In this document: positions 48,745-57,518 of the stretch, piece after piece | How the letters are laid out: each line of letters begins with the position of its first letter | Numbering within the stretch: position 1 is the stretch's first letter | DNA from: Streptomyces sp. NBC_00358 | Lineage (GTDB): Bacteria > Actinomycetota > Actinomycetes > Streptomycetales > Streptomycetaceae | Assembly: GCF_036099295.1 (NCBI RefSeq) | Contig: NZ_CP107976.1 | Span: 1,488,001-1,552,000, forward strand | Reading direction: 5' to 3' | DNA: 64,000 nt | Notes under the pieces: model-generated | The model's database searches: none | What the model was told of the DNA's origin: nothing | Seen by the model: only the letters and a program-made list of their open reading frames with translations | Position numbers and translations under genes: made by a program

Positions 48745-49171
48745 CGAGGCAACTCCGGAATGTCGGCTCCCTGCCTGCTCGTGCAGGTCAAGGGCGTTTT
48801 TCACTCTACAACGGTCAGCTTCCAACTGTTCCCGGCCTGCCTTTTCAGACACTGACGCCGACCCATTGCTGAGCTCTGATCCATTGGCAGGTGGAAGGGT
48901 AGGCGTCCTCGGGTATCCGCTCCGGCGTCAAGGTCAACAGGCGGAACCAGCGTACGGAACGGCGGTCCTGACCGCATTGAGAGCCCCGTCACTGAGCATG
49001 AACTGACGGAGAATCAGAGAGCGGTGCCTGCCGCACATCGAATTCCTGGCCCGTGGACCCGCAGCATCGAGCAGCATGGCGGCCTCACCGGGCCGGCTGC
49101 GACGAGACCAAATCCCGTCGCAGCCGGCCCCAGCCGTGCCCACCACCCCTGCCCTCAGAGGTCCCCACTCC
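48745..49171. other. Divergent region upstream of panD, no gene seen
   Basis: This 427-base stretch is less G+C-rich than its surroundings (about 60%) and should hold the panD promoter on one side. Several frames remain open, but none shows Streptomyces-like third-position bias. It may be the remains of older sequence. Confidence 0.4.
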
Positions 49172-49534
49172 ATGACCCGGCCCTACGACCATCACCATCG
49201 CGAGGCCCTCGGCGCTCAGCTGCACTTGCCCGTGGCCGAACGAACCTGCCCAATCTGCGGCCGCACGACCATGCGTCTTTACCATCACACGAAGTACGGC
49301 CGGAGCGAGCCTTCGTGGATCAACTACCTGTGGTGCGGCGACTGTCATGCCTACTCGTCGTCCTTCACGGGTGCAGGCCGCAAGATGGTCGAAAGTGACC
49401 CGCTCCTTGAGCAGTACGGCGACCGGATCTCTGAGGTCTTCGACGACCCCGAGCGCCTGCTCAAGATCCTCGACGGCTACTGGAAGACGGGAAAGCTCCC
49501 TCAGACGATCTCCCGCCGCCCCCGCGGCCGCTGA
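49172..49534 (+). CDS. Small zinc-finger protein of unknown function
   Basis: A 120-residue protein with a CPICG (residues about 26-30) and a CGDC pair (about 55-58) that together could bind zinc in a rubredoxin-like knuckle. His-rich stretches (DHHH at the N-terminus and YHHTKYG) may add ligands. The C-terminal half is helical and charged (DRISEVFDDPERLLKILDGYW). ATG 49172 follows AGAGG. No family is recognised. Its base composition is lower in G+C than its neighbours, which may mean recent transfer. Confidence 0.6.
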   Translation: MTRPYDHHHREALGAQLHLPVAERTCPICGRTTMRLYHHTKYGRSEPSWINYLWCGDCHAYSSSFTGAGRKMVESDPLLEQYGDRISEVFDDPERLLKILDGYWKTGKLPQTISRRPRGR

Positions 49535-49892
49535 TGGGCGACGGCAGCGCCTTCCTTTGATGCTGTCCGACGATCGCACCCGCCGGCGTGCCAATGCTGT
49601 GAGCCCGGCGGGCGCGAAGCTCGGTGAGCGTGAGGCGGCGACCGCGATCCTGGAGGTCCGTGCCGAACCGGCGCGCGAGCGCCAAGTCCTGCTGCTGATC
49701 AGCGACAGGACTTGGCCGCAGAGGGCTTCGAGCGGCCCTCTCCATTCAGCGCAGCGCTGCTACCGCCGTCGAAGAGTAGGGGCGATCCTGCGGCCGGACG
49801 GGCAGACACCCAAAGGGTTCCGCCGGCTGATCAGTCGGCCAACGAGACACCCTCAAGGCCCGGCGCCGCGCGTCGGCCCACCGCCGGCCGGG
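49535..49892. other. Intergenic region, possible decayed coding remnant
   Basis: This 358-base stretch follows the zinc-finger gene. A plus-strand frame around 49560-49830 has protein-like stretches (for example KLGEREAATAILEVRAE) but no credible start and an abrupt change in character, so it may be the remnant of a gene. I cannot name it. Confidence 0.35.
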
Positions 49893-51704
49893 CTATCCGT
49901 GGTGGCCGGGGGCGGGCGGGGTGCCGGCGTCGCGGACGACGTCGGCGATCCAGGCCATGGCCTCGGGCACGTCGTAGTTGCCGGCGTGCGGCTGGTTCCA
50001 GGCGAGCTGGTAGTCGACGTTCTTGACCTGCTTGTCCGCTTCGAGGGCGCGGTCGAGGTTGACCGAGACGATGAACGACGTGTCGCGGTCGCGGGTGCCG
50101 GCGCGCACGTACCAGTTCGGCGCGGTGTCGGCGCCGGTGCCGACGAAGTCCATCGGATTGATCAGGTGGACCTGGTCGTCGACGGTGGTGCTCCTCCTGC
50201 TGGTGTACTGGTCCCAGGTGAGCCCGGTGTCGTCCGTGCCGCTTCCGTCACCGGCGACGTTGTTGTGATTCCAGCTGTACTCGGTGTAGTTCATGTACTT
50301 CTGGGTCGGTGGGCCGAAGAGGTTGGTCTCGGTGCCGCTGGTGGTGTTGCCGTTGACGCCCACCGCGTCGAAGGCGGGAGTCGTCTTGAGGACGGCCTGG
50401 GTGGCGACGAACGCGAGGTACTTCGCCATGTCGACGGAGAGCACCTTGTCGGTGGCGTTGTCCGCGTCGATCCAGTCGTTGACGTACGACTTGGTGGTGG
50501 GCGGGCCTCCGGGACCACCGGACTGGATCTCGAACGTGCCGCCCAGAGGCGGAATCGTGTTGGCGGGATCCGCCTTCATGTAGGTCTCCGCTGAGCGGAT
50601 GACCTCTTTCCTGATGGTGTCGAGCATGTTCGCGGCGGTGAGCCGGGAGCCGTCGGGGTTGCGCAGCCCGAGGCGCTGCTCGTACGCGGGAAACCGGGCC
50701 GCGATGGCGGCGGCGTCCGCCGGCGAGGGGTTCTCGCCCGTGGAGTCGCGGGTGGCGAGGATGTTGTACAGCCACTCATAGGCGGTGTCGGCGTTGCCGA
50801 GGTCGGTGATCGGGCAGTACGCGTTGACGGCGAACACGTCGTCGCGCAGGGTGCTTTGGCCCTTCGCGTCGATGCCCGCGGCGCCGACCGCGGCCAGGTA
50901 GGGGTCGTACTCGGCGCTGTTGCCGGAGGCGCCCAGGATCGAGGCCAGGGCGCCGCCGCCGCTGGTGCCGTTCACGACGATCCGCTCGGCGCTGCCGGGC
51001 ATCGTCGCGTCGTTGAGGCGCAGGTAGCGGACGGCGGCCTTGGCGTCGACCACCGCGGCAGGGGCCTTGCCCGGAGACGTGCCGTCGGCGCCGATCAGTC
51101 CGCGGCTGCGGTTGGCGATGTCGGCGAAGACGTAGCCGGCTTTCAGCGCGGCGCCGACGTTGCTCGTCGCGCTGTCGTAGGAGGCGCCGTCGGTCACTCC
51201 GGCCTTGATGTAACTGGCCATCCAGCCGGCGTTGTTCACCGCGAAGTAGATCGGCGCCCGCTGGTCGGCGAAGGCGCTTTCGGGGACGAACACGTTCATG
51301 CTCTCGTAGCCGCAGGCGGTGTTGGGGATCGTGGTGCTGCCGCCGCCGGGGCCGCCGGGCTGCTGCGCCGCCGCGGCGACCGGGTTCGCGACGTAGCAGA
51401 TCTCCTTGTACCAGCGCACGTTCATCGGCCGGCCGTCGACCGAGACGGTGATCGTCGTGTAGGCGCTGGAGTCGAAGGCCAGCGCGGCGTCCTGCGGGTC
51501 CGCCACGGAGGCGCCGCCCCGCGCGTGGGCCGCCCCGGCGCCGTCCGCCGCGAACGAGGCCGGCACAGGGGCCGCGGTGAGCACGAGGGAGCCTGTGACC
51601 GCCATGACTCTCAGGAGGTCTCTACGGATCACAGGGTGTGCCTCGCGCTTGCCCGTCACTCGGGCCAGTGCATCGCGTCCGAAGGACGCGGAGAGCCGCT
51701 GCAT
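49893..51704 (-). CDS. Secreted subtype-B tannase/esterase-like alpha/beta hydrolase
   Basis: A 603-residue exported alpha/beta hydrolase related to bacterial subtype B tannases, which cleave galloyl esters of plant polyphenols. A signal with RRDLLR and a hydrophobic stretch (about 27-52) may use the Tat route. The nucleophile Ser248 lies in GTSGGGAL, the oxyanion region in FAVNNAGWM, and a likely catalytic His in QPHAGNYDVPEA near residue 575. ATG 51704 is preceded by GGGAG. The leader carries three short dyads (51722-51788), suggesting repressor control. The true substrate is not certain. Confidence 0.8.
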   Translation of the reverse strand: MQRLSASFGRDALARVTGKREAHPVIRRDLLRVMAVTGSLVLTAAPVPASFAADGAGAAHARGGASVADPQDAALAFDSSAYTTITVSVDGRPMNVRWYKEICYVANPVAAAAQQPGGPGGGSTTIPNTACGYESMNVFVPESAFADQRAPIYFAVNNAGWMASYIKAGVTDGASYDSATSNVGAALKAGYVFADIANRSRGLIGADGTSPGKAPAAVVDAKAAVRYLRLNDATMPGSAERIVVNGTSGGGALASILGASGNSAEYDPYLAAVGAAGIDAKGQSTLRDDVFAVNAYCPITDLGNADTAYEWLYNILATRDSTGENPSPADAAAIAARFPAYEQRLGLRNPDGSRLTAANMLDTIRKEVIRSAETYMKADPANTIPPLGGTFEIQSGGPGGPPTTKSYVNDWIDADNATDKVLSVDMAKYLAFVATQAVLKTTPAFDAVGVNGNTTSGTETNLFGPPTQKYMNYTEYSWNHNNVAGDGSGTDDTGLTWDQYTSRRSTTVDDQVHLINPMDFVGTGADTAPNWYVRAGTRDRDTSFIVSVNLDRALEADKQVKNVDYQLAWNQPHAGNYDVPEAMAWIADVVRDAGTPPAPGHHG

Positions 51705-51721
51705 GGGGGTCTCCCGTCGTT

Positions 51722-51760
51722 GAGCACCAAGTGCTCCGCTGACGCCTTGGGGCCAAGGCG
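51722..51760. promoter_or_regulatory. Two short dyads in the tannase leader
   Basis: GAGCAC-CAA-GTGCTC (51722-51736) and CGCCTTGG-GG-CCAAGGCG (51743-51760) are perfect inverted repeats just upstream of the minus-strand start at 51704. They may be operators or mRNA hairpins. Confidence 0.45.
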
Positions 51761-51776
51761 TGACGGACGCTACAAG

Positions 51777-51788
51777 ATTGTTAACAAT
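51777..51788. promoter_or_regulatory. ATTGTTAACAAT palindrome upstream of the tannase gene
   Basis: A perfect 12-bp A/T-rich palindrome, rare in this G+C-rich background, sits 73 bases before the tannase start, within a locally A/T-rich stretch (about 51772-51830). It is typical of MarR- or TetR-type operators, but no such regulator gene is adjacent. Confidence 0.55.
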
Positions 51789-52204
51789 ATACCTAGCGAT
51801 CTATCAGACAATTTTGCTGACACTTTCGCTCCCGCGGACTTCGGGACAGCTCCCGGTCGACCGACCGCGCCCAGCGCGACTGCTGCCTGCCCGGCGGGTG
51901 GGTGGGTGAGTGAGTGGCAGGCTCCGGGGTTCGCCGTGTCGCGTCCGACACAACCTGCGACAGCGGGGACGAAGGGCCTGCGGCCAGGCCGAACCACGCT
52001 CCGCACGGCGGCTCTCGGGGGAAGGAGACAGCTTGATCCGCCGGGAACCGGACTCAACGATGTTGCATCATAAGGAACATGACGAAGCGACCGTAGAGCG
52101 ACGACTTCGCGTTCCGGCGCAGGTCGGCCGCCGACGCAGGCCGTCGGCGCAGGCCGCCACCCGCAGCACCACGAGAGCCGTTCGGCGGCAGAGGGATCAA
52201 CACC

Positions 52205-52984
52205 ATGGCAGCAGCGTCCACCCGACCCGCCCGCTGGATCCGGCGGTTCCACCCGGCACCGGACGCCCCCACCCGGCTGATCTGCTTCCCGCACGCAGGC
52301 GGCTCCGCCTCGTACTACTTCCCGGTCTCCCGGTCGCTGGCCCCGGGCATCGAGGTCTTGGCCGTGCAGTACCCGGGCCGGCAGGACCGGCACGCGGACG
52401 CCTTCGTCGACGACATCCACCGCATCGCCGAGCTCGTCACCGCCGAACTGGACGACGAACTCCTGGACCGCCCGGTGGCACTGTTCGGCCACAGCATGGG
52501 GGCGACCGTGGCCTTCGAGGTGGCCCTGCTGCTGCAGCAGCAGGGCAGGATCCCGGTCGCCCTGTTCGCGTCCGGTCGGCGCGCCCCCTCCCGCCGCCGG
52601 GACGAGCGCGTCCACGAGGCCGACGACAAGGCCATCGTGGCGGAGTTGGCCAAGGCGGGCGGAACGGACGTCGGCCTGCTCGACGACGAGGAGGTGCTGA
52701 ACATGGTTCTCCCCGTGATCCGCAACGACTACCGGGCCGCCGAGACCTACCGCTACCGCCCCGGGGCGCGGCTGCGGTGCCCCGTCGTCGCCTTGACCGG
52801 CGACAACGACCCCTATGTGACGATCGACGAGGCCCGGGCCTGGCAGGACCACACGTCCGCCGCCTTCGATCTGCGGGTGCTGCCCGGCGGTCACTTCTTC
52901 CTCACCGACCGGGCCCCGGAGGTGCTGGAGACCATCTCCGAGCAACTGGGCCGGGCGCTGTCGGCCCCTGCCGCGCGCACCTGA
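52205..52984 (+). CDS. Type II (editing) thioesterase
   Basis: A 259-residue stand-alone alpha/beta hydrolase that removes wrong or stalled acyl groups from PKS or NRPS carrier domains. The catalytic triad is complete: Ser97 in GHSMGA, Asp near 200-202 in LTGDNDPYV and His230 in PGGHFFL. The N-terminal ICFPHAGGSASYY oxyanion motif is typical. ATG 52205 is preceded by AGAGGG. It is the leftmost gene of the cluster on the plus strand and supports the view that a modular assembly line follows. Confidence 0.93.
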   Translation: MAAASTRPARWIRRFHPAPDAPTRLICFPHAGGSASYYFPVSRSLAPGIEVLAVQYPGRQDRHADAFVDDIHRIAELVTAELDDELLDRPVALFGHSMGATVAFEVALLLQQQGRIPVALFASGRRAPSRRRDERVHEADDKAIVAELAKAGGTDVGLLDDEEVLNMVLPVIRNDYRAAETYRYRPGARLRCPVVALTGDNDPYVTIDEARAWQDHTSAAFDLRVLPGGHFFLTDRAPEVLETISEQLGRALSAPAART

Positions 52985-53133
52985 CGGCAGCGGTGACGGG
53001 CCCGTCGCCGTCCGGGAAGCCGAGGCGAGACCGTCCCCCGCCTCGCACGGTCCAGCGACACCGACGTGGGCGAGCCGTGCCGACGCCGACGCCGGGCCAC
53101 CGGCTCGGGGAATGAATCACGAAAGGTGTAGCG

Positions 53134-53175
53134 GTGCCGATGATCATCCTGATACGACATAGGGATGATTACTGA
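53134..53175 (+). other. Possible 13-codon leader frame before the SnoaL-like gene
   Basis: GTG 53134 follows AAAGG and opens a frame of 13 codons that ends at 53175, overlapping the ATG of the next gene (53165) in another frame. It might couple translation to the downstream gene, which otherwise lacks a ribosome site. This is a weak candidate. Confidence 0.3.
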
Positions 53176-53641
53176 AGCACTGAATCCCATAGACCGTCTG
53201 CTTGCCGAGCGGGCATGCGAACGCGTCATCGTCGATTTTGTCCACAAGCTCGACTTCGGTGACCCGGGGGACGTGGCGGATCTCTTCACGGACGGCGGGT
53301 TTTGGGAGTGGCCGGAAGGGGACCGCCGGATCGAGGGACGCGACGCACTTCGGTCGTATTTCGCCGGCCGGCCCTCGGACCGGCTCTCGCGCCGGATATG
53401 CACGAATATCCTTGTCACCGTCACATCGGAATCGACGGCCATCGCGACCACCTACTTCACGACGTACCGCGTCGACGGACATACCGGCAGCGGTTTCGCG
53501 CCCCAGCGGCCCCCTACCCAGGTCGGGCACTACACGGACACCTTCCTCAAGGTCGAGGGCGATTGGCTCCTCGGTTCCCGGTCCTTGCACCTGGCCTTTG
53601 CCGGACCGACCGAGCGGCTTGAAGCAGAAGCCGAGGACTGA
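53165..53641 (+). CDS. SnoaL-fold (NTF2-like) protein
   Basis: A 158-residue protein with the NTF2/SnoaL-like cone fold signature: an N-terminal helix (LLAERACERVIVDFVHKLDFGD), a DLFTDGGFWEWPEGDRRIEGRDALRSYF block read in two parts around residues 40-65, and a final strand with GDWLLGSRSLHLAF. Relatives include polyketide cyclases, dehydratases and hydroxylases of small molecules, plus ligand-binding members without catalysis, so the reaction is unknown. No ribosome site is visible before ATG 53165. Location between the thioesterase and the condensation domain suggests a tailoring role in the cluster. Confidence 0.82.
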   Translation: MITEALNPIDRLLAERACERVIVDFVHKLDFGDPGDVADLFTDGGFWEWPEGDRRIEGRDALRSYFAGRPSDRLSRRICTNILVTVTSESTAIATTYFTTYRVDGHTGSGFAPQRPPTQVGHYTDTFLKVEGDWLLGSRSLHLAFAGPTERLEAEAED

Positions 53642-53647
53642 AATCGC

Positions 53648-53671
53648 CCTGGCATGAGCTGACATGCCAGG
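53648..53671. promoter_or_regulatory. CCTGGCAT-N8-ATGCCAGG dyad after the SnoaL-like gene
   Basis: A perfect 8-bp inverted repeat just past the SnoaL-like stop. The same arms recur in the hairpin at 60016-60056. It may be a weak terminator or a protein-binding site shared within the cluster. Confidence 0.45.
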
Positions 53672-53879
53672 ACCTGAGGCACCGGGTGAGCGTCTTGGCC
53701 GGGCCTCGGAAGGGAGCGGTCTCGCGGCACCCGTCAGGGGTGCCGCGACACCGGGAGCCGAGCGGGCGCGCGCACTCTGCGGGTTCGCCCGGCGGCCGGC
53801 CGCCGGGTTTCGGCCGACTCCGGGTTTCGGCCGGCTGCCGGGCGGCCCCTCCCGTCCGGCGCCCGGTCGACACGCACAC

Positions 53880-53918
53880 TGAAATTCTTGTGAATTCCGG
53901 CTCCCGGGGAATGAAGTC
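53880..53918 (+). promoter_or_regulatory. Candidate SARP-binding repeats
   Basis: TGAAATT (53880) and TGAATTC (53891) are spaced exactly 11 bases apart, as SARP heptamers usually are, and TGAAGTC follows at 53912. They lie upstream of the TTGACA box. The cluster's own SARP, encoded just downstream in the opposite direction, is the obvious candidate to bind them, which is inference. Confidence 0.4.
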
Positions 53919-53953
53919 TCAATTCCTGCGCGGTCGTTCCGCATTGACTCCCC

Positions 53954-53978
53954 TTGACAGCGGGCGCGGGCCCGCTGT
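53954..53978 (+). promoter_or_regulatory. TTGACA promoter box with overlapping 9-bp inverted repeat
   Basis: TTGACA (53954-53959) is a perfect -35-type hexamer. ACAGCGGGC (53957-53965) and GCCCGCTGT (53970-53978) form a perfect dyad that overlaps it, so bound protein would block the promoter of the condensation-domain gene. Confidence 0.55.
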
Positions 53979-54048
53979 TCGATGCTTTCGGAACCAAATA
54001 CCGCCCCTATGCGGTGTGCCCGAAATCAACTCATCCGCAGGGAGAGAA

Positions 54049-55356
54049 ATGCAGGCGTCGACGGCCGCGCCCACGGTGAGGTATCCGCTGACATCCGGGC
54101 AGTCCTCGTACTACGCCCGCGTGCGGGAGCGGCCGGAGATGTCCAGCTCGATATCGGCCGCCTACCGGATCGAGGGCGAGCTCGACGTCGCGCGGTTCGC
54201 GGAGGCCGTCGCGCGCACCGTCGCCCAGCACGACGCCCTGCGCATCGGCCTGTGCGACGAACAGGCCGACGTCCCGAGCCAGTTGGTGCGTCCGCAGCCG
54301 GACAACTCGGCGCTGCTCTCCCTCCAGCAGGTCCGCAGCAGCTCGGAGGCACAGTTCGACCGATACGTGCGGCTCGTGCACGGCAAGGATCTCGCGGAGC
54401 CGTGGGACCTCGCCACCGAGTACCCGTTCAGGTTCCGCCTGTTGCGCCGCTCCCCCACGGTCCACGCCTTCCTCGCCTCGTTCTCGCACGTCGCCGTCGA
54501 CGGCAGGGGCATGTCCCTGGTACTGCGGGACCTCTGGCAGAACTTCGAGCAGGACACCGCACAGCCGGACGGCCCGTCCGCGCCACAGCGGGAGAGCTTC
54601 GTTTCGGCGGCCGAGCAGCACGCGGCCGACGCCTCGGCGAAGGCGGCCGGCTTCTGGCGGCAGCGCGTCGCCGAGAACCGCCCGTCCGGCGAGCCGGCGC
54701 CCGCGCGGCCGGACACGGCCGAGCAGCAGGGCGTGACCGTCCGGGTCACCCTGAGCGGAGCGGAGCGCAAACTGCTGCGTGAGCGGGCGCGGACCTTCGG
54801 CTGCACCGAGTTCCAGCTGACCATGGCCGCACTCGCGTACGCGGTGCTCACCGAGACGGCCACGGGTGACCGGGTGCACGTCTGGTTGCCCGTCGACGCC
54901 CGCTCCCCGGCGGATTTCGACACCTCGGGCATGTTCACCGTCTCCCTGCCCGTCGCTCTGCCCCGGACCGCGAGCCTCACCGAGATGACCCGTCAGGTAC
55001 GGGAGGAGGTCATGGCCGTGGCGGCGTACCGGCAGGTCGATCCCGCTACCCTCACCGAACTCCAGTCGTCGTTCCGGGAGAGTGACGCGCGCCGCGGCTG
55101 GAGCGTCATGGCCACGTATTTCAACCGCGACCAGAATCCGGGGGAGAGGTCAGCGCGGGGCATCGTGGCACGCCCCGGAAGTTATCCGGCGGACTTCCAG
55201 TACCTATCCCGGGGAGTGGAGCTCGACGTGGTCGGCGGAGCCGCGTCGCTGAGGATCGCCCTCGCCCTCGACCCGGCGTTCTCCGCGGACGGTACGGCCG
55301 ACCGCCTGGTGGACGCCTTCAGCGCGGGGCTGGGCGGCGTCCACCTCGCAGGCTGA
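54049..55356 (+). CDS. Stand-alone condensation-domain acyltransferase
   Basis: A 435-residue free-standing condensation (C) domain of the NRPS/PapA superfamily, which joins an acyl or peptidyl thioester to an amine or hydroxyl acceptor. The active-site motif reads FSHVAVDGRG: the second His (147), Asp151 and Gly152 of HHxxxDG are kept, but the first His is Ser146. A second-half block LTMAALAYAVL and a bridging region near residues 300-330 are present. ATG 54049 has GCAGGGAGAG close upstream. No adenylation or carrier domain is attached. It may release or acylate the polyketide, possibly using the short peptides as acceptor. Confidence 0.85.
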   Translation: MQASTAAPTVRYPLTSGQSSYYARVRERPEMSSSISAAYRIEGELDVARFAEAVARTVAQHDALRIGLCDEQADVPSQLVRPQPDNSALLSLQQVRSSSEAQFDRYVRLVHGKDLAEPWDLATEYPFRFRLLRRSPTVHAFLASFSHVAVDGRGMSLVLRDLWQNFEQDTAQPDGPSAPQRESFVSAAEQHAADASAKAAGFWRQRVAENRPSGEPAPARPDTAEQQGVTVRVTLSGAERKLLRERARTFGCTEFQLTMAALAYAVLTETATGDRVHVWLPVDARSPADFDTSGMFTVSLPVALPRTASLTEMTRQVREEVMAVAAYRQVDPATLTELQSSFRESDARRGWSVMATYFNRDQNPGERSARGIVARPGSYPADFQYLSRGVELDVVGGAASLRIALALDPAFSADGTADRLVDAFSAGLGGVHLAG

Positions 55357-55381
55357 GCGGCGGAACGGGCCGGATTCGCCG

Positions 55382-57367
55382 CTACTCCGATTCGGCGTGA
55401 CGCATGACGCCGCCGTGCCGGCCCAGATTGATCACCTCAAGGGCCCTGCGCTGCGGCAGCCGGGTGGCCGACGCCGCATCCGCGCCCTCGGCCTCGGAGC
55501 GGGCGAAGCAGCGTATGAGGTCCCGCAGTCGGTAGCGGACCTCGCCGGTACCGTCGGTCCGGCGGGCGTCGACCAGCCGTAGGTCCACCAGTTCCTCGAT
55601 CACGTCGGCGGCGTCGAACTCGGAGAGGCCGAGGGGGCCTGTCGCGTCGGCGATGGTGAAGCTGCGTTCGGCCCGGGTGCCGAGCAGCAGGAACGCCTCC
55701 ACGCTCTGCGGGCTCAACCGGTGGAAGGCCGTGGCCAGGCTCGCCCGGATGTCGAGGTCGTTGTGGGTGAGTTCCACCAGGCGGCGGTCCTCGTCGGCGA
55801 GCCGGTCGGCGAACTGGCGGAGCGACCAGTGCGGGCGCGCCAGCAAGCGTGCCCCGGCGGTGCGCAGGGCCAGCGGTGAGCCGTCGGTGAACCCCCCGAT
55901 CCGCGCCGCCTGGGCCGGATCCGTCGACAGCCGCTCGGGGCCGATGATCTGACCGAGCATCCGCACCGAGTCGTCCGCGTTCATCGCGTCCAACTCGACG
56001 ATGTACGCGCCCTCCAGGCCGGTGAGCCGGCGGCGGCTGGTGATGATGGTGGCGCTCGCGCCGAGCAGCGGCCGGACCTGGCGTTCGTCGGCGACGTCCT
56101 CGAAGACGGTGAGCACGTCGTCCCCCAGCATCGACCGGTACAGCTCGCCGAGCTCGTCGAGGGTCAGCGTCTCGTCGGGCTCGTCCACGCCCAGCATGCG
56201 CAGCAGCCGCTGAAGGGCCTGCTGCGGCGTCACCGGGTCGGCGGACATGCCGCGGAGGTCGATCTGGAACTGGCCGCCCCGGAAGCGGCTCTTCACGAGG
56301 TTCGCCACCCGCAGCGCCAGGGCGCTCTTGCCTTCGCCCGCGTTGCCGGTGATCACGACGGTGGGGGGCACGTGGGCCGGCTCGACGAGGAACGTGCAGG
56401 CCTGGGTGAGCTCCCGCTCCCGGGCGACGAAGTCGCCGAGGTCCGGCTTGAGATGGCACCGCTCGGCCCCGCCCGGACTCGGGCGGCCGTTCGGCTTGCC
56501 GGCGTTCGAAGCCGCGGGCCGCTCGCTCCGGGAGTTCGGCGCGGCGGCCGTCACGGTCTTCCCGCAGGACAGGGTCATGGTCCGGATCGGTTCGCCGGCC
56601 AGGATCTGCAGCTGGATCTCCTGGAGTTCCCTGGCGGGTTCGATCCCGAGCTCGGTGGTCAGTTTCCGGCGGCAGTCCTGGAACACCCGGAGCGCGTCGG
56701 CCTGGCGGCCGGACCGGTAGAACGCGATCATCAGGAGGACCGCCAAGTGCTCGCGCAGCGGGTTCTCCACCAGCAGGCTGACCAGTTCGACCGCCGCCTC
56801 GGCATGCCGTCCGAGGGCTATGTCGATACCGATGCGGTCCTCCAGGGTGGAGAGCCGGCGCTCCAGCAGCCGGCTCCGCTCGGCGCCGAAGAAGTCGGTG
56901 GAGAGCGGACCGAAGGCGTCGCCGCGCCACAGCCCCAGCGCGGTGTCCATCCGCTCGCGCGCCGTCTCCAGGTCGATGTCGACCAGCGCGACTCCCTCGG
57001 CCAGGGTCTGCGTGAAGACGTTGAGGTCGACCTGTTCCCGGTCGACCAGCAGCGAGTAGCCGTTGTCGATGAGCGGGAGCAGTTCGCTGGTGCGGGCGTC
57101 GCCCATGTCCGGGTCCAGGGCGCGGCGCAGACCGCCCACGTATTTGTGCACCAGGTTGCGCGGGTTCCCGGGCAGTTCCTCGCCCCAGACCGCCTCGATG
57201 ATCTCGGAGATGGCGTGCGGCTGTCCGGTGGCCAGCAGCAGCCGGGCCAGCACCGCCCGCTGCCGGGCCGGGCCCAGGTCGACCTCGTGGTTGCCCCGCC
57301 AGGCCCGGATCGGACCGAGCAGCGCGAACCGGAACGATTTGTCGGTCTCAAGCGGAAAAGGGAACAC
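55382..57367 (-). CDS. SARP-family regulator with NTPase (NB-ARC-like) domain
   Basis: An AfsR-like activator of about 661 residues. It has an OmpR-type winged-helix DNA-binding domain (about 10-100, with FALLGPIRAWRGNHEVDLG and PRNLVHKYVGGLRRAL), a bacterial transcriptional activation domain of helical TPR type (about 105-255) and a P-loop NTPase domain (about 320-600). The latter has GNAGEGKSALALRVA, a degenerate Walker B and ITSRRRL sensor-like segments. The C-terminal section is short, without a TPR array. I chose GTG 57367, with GGGAG eight bases upstream, which starts just before the DNA-binding domain; ATG 57511 would add 48 residues and almost touch the transporter stop. Likely the pathway-specific activator. 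Confidence 0.9.
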   Translation of the reverse strand: MFPFPLETDKSFRFALLGPIRAWRGNHEVDLGPARQRAVLARLLLATGQPHAISEIIEAVWGEELPGNPRNLVHKYVGGLRRALDPDMGDARTSELLPLIDNGYSLLVDREQVDLNVFTQTLAEGVALVDIDLETARERMDTALGLWRGDAFGPLSTDFFGAERSRLLERRLSTLEDRIGIDIALGRHAEAAVELVSLLVENPLREHLAVLLMIAFYRSGRQADALRVFQDCRRKLTTELGIEPARELQEIQLQILAGEPIRTMTLSCGKTVTAAAPNSRSERPAASNAGKPNGRPSPGGAERCHLKPDLGDFVARERELTQACTFLVEPAHVPPTVVITGNAGEGKSALALRVANLVKSRFRGGQFQIDLRGMSADPVTPQQALQRLLRMLGVDEPDETLTLDELGELYRSMLGDDVLTVFEDVADERQVRPLLGASATIITSRRRLTGLEGAYIVELDAMNADDSVRMLGQIIGPERLSTDPAQAARIGGFTDGSPLALRTAGARLLARPHWSLRQFADRLADEDRRLVELTHNDLDIRASLATAFHRLSPQSVEAFLLLGTRAERSFTIADATGPLGLSEFDAADVIEELVDLRLVDARRTDGTGEVRYRLRDLIRCFARSEAEGADAASATRLPQRRALEVINLGRHGGVMRHAESE

Positions 57368-57518
57368 GGGTGTCACTCCCACGGTCGAGTCGTCCGCCGC
57401 GCGCGCGGCGGAACAGGCGGCCGACCGGCAGGCGAGCGGCGGGGACGGGCGGGCATCCCGATCGTCAGGTCGTCGGTACTTGGCTTCCATGGCATACGGT
57501 CGGCAGTCCATCGGCGCG

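Larger units (their letters stand above)
51705..52204. other. Divergent region between tannase and the biosynthetic cluster
   Basis: This 500-base interval separates the minus-strand tannase gene from the plus-strand thioesterase gene that opens the cluster. Besides the dyads listed, it has an A/T-rich segment near 51772-51830. A tiny frame after a good AAGGAAC site near 52072 codes for only five residues. No gene was found. Confidence 0.5.
53642..54048. other. Promoter region of the condensation-domain gene
   Basis: This 407-base interval contains the dyad at 53648-53671, a run of TGAANTN heptamers (53880-53918) and a TTGACA box with an overlapping inverted repeat (53954-53978). No gene was recognised in it. 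Confidence 0.5.
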
